This document shows, one piece after another, positions 4,938 through 5,307 of a stretch of DNA of 5,307 nt. The stretch is from Pseudomonadota bacterium. Lineage in GTDB: Bacteria > Pseudomonadota > Alphaproteobacteria > Caulobacterales > Caulobacteraceae. The DNA lies in the NCBI GenBank assembly GCA_023445955.1, contig JAEXJH010000364.1:1-5307 (forward strand), in the 5' to 3' direction. The notes beneath the pieces were generated by a model, which searched no databases, had not been told where the DNA came from, and was given only the letters and a program-made list of their open reading frames with translations. Numbering within the stretch: the stretch's first letter is position 1; every line of letters begins with the position of its first letter. The translations under genes and the position numbers were made by a program.

Positions 4938-5307
4938 TCAGCGCTTGCCGACCTTGGCCAACAGTTGCTCCGCCACGCCCTGCGGCACGAACTTGGCGAT
5001 GTCGCCGCCCAAGGCCGCGATCTCTTTGACCAGCCGCGACGCGATCGCCTGGTGGCGCGGATCGGCCATCAGGAAGACGGTCTCGATTTCGCGGTCCAGC
5101 TGCTGGTTCATCGCCGTCATCTGGAATTCGTACTCGAAGTCGGCCACGGCCCGCAGGCCGCGCACGATCATCTGGGCGTCCACCTCGCGGGCGAAGTGCA
5201 TCAGCAGGCTCTCGAACGGCCGGACCTCGATCTCGGCGACCTTGGTCAGGTGCGCCGTCTCCTTCTCCAGGATGGCGACCCGTTCTTCCAGCGAGAACAG
5301 CGGCCCC
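4938..5307 (-). CDS. coaD: Pantetheine-phosphate adenylyltransferase, C-terminal 122 residues
   Basis: The frame stays open to the right edge of the window, so the gene is cut at its 5' end; 122 residues are visible and about 40 more are expected from the family's usual length of about 160. CoaD joins ATP and 4'-phosphopantetheine to make dephospho-CoA and pyrophosphate, the penultimate step of coenzyme A synthesis, in the cytoplasm. Visible fragment residues: GPLFSLEER (1-9), FESLLMHFA (31-39), IVRGLRAVADFEYE (47-60) with the substrate-binding Arg and Glu (R91 and E99 in the E. coli enzyme), and IASRLVKEIA (88-97), the counterpart of the ISSSLVKE nucleotide-binding segment. The nucleotide-binding T/HxGH motif lies in the missing part. 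An internal ATG at 5201 is not the start, because conserved CoaD sequence continues upstream of it. The stop is TGA at 4940-4938. Confidence 0.95.
   Translation of the reverse strand, partial: GPLFSLEERVAILEKETAHLTKVAEIEVRPFESLLMHFAREVDAQMIVRGLRAVADFEYEFQMTAMNQQLDREIETVFLMADPRHQAIASRLVKEIAALGGDIAKFVPQGVAEQLLAKVGKR

Noticed and set aside
1..5307. Mobile element, phage, CRISPR or defence system
   Set aside because: No transposase, integrase, direct-repeat array, terminal repeats or shift in base composition is visible; genes and gaps look like ordinary chromosomal sequence.

Overview
The window looks like a piece of an alphaproteobacterial chromosome, most likely Caulobacter or a close relative. 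The DNA is GC-rich, the visible CoaD and QueA fragments read like the Caulobacter proteins, and the coaD / cyclophilin / queA neighbourhood fits. This assignment is from memory of the families, not from a search. Nothing looks like a mobile element, prophage, CRISPR array, tRNA or rRNA, and no stretch over 300 bases lacks a gene.

Left part (1-1806). The first 59 bases are the 5' end of queA on the minus strand. It diverges from a two-gene plus-strand unit: a small lipoprotein of unknown function (187-783), then, 27 bases on, a membrane-anchored endonuclease/exonuclease/phosphatase-fold protein (811-1806). The 127-base divergent region carries a good -35/-10 pair for queA that would give a nearly leaderless mRNA, and a weaker candidate promoter for the lipoprotein.

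Right part (1859-5307). All genes are on the minus strand, in transcription order: coaD (3' part only), a glutathione S-transferase, two secreted cyclophilin-type peptidyl-prolyl isomerases whose reading frames are one base apart, and a cytoplasmic cyclophilin. The last converges on the phosphatase-fold gene and ends at a hairpin terminator with a T-rich tail. The two secreted isomerases are tandem paralogues, about 57% identical by hand count with no gaps over 249 residues. Together with the cytoplasmic copy they form a three-gene cyclophilin cluster serving two compartments.

The points most worth a second look are: (1) the secreted cyclophilins, which share a 46-residue insertion and a 45-residue C-terminal extension, each with one conserved cysteine; (2) three copies of one 6-7 base arm upstream of the cytoplasmic cyclophilin, which can form two mutually exclusive hairpins and overlap a Caulobacter-like -10 element; (3) the probable leaderless start of queA. 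I found no clear sign of an undescribed multi-gene system; most of the window is ordinary housekeeping sequence.
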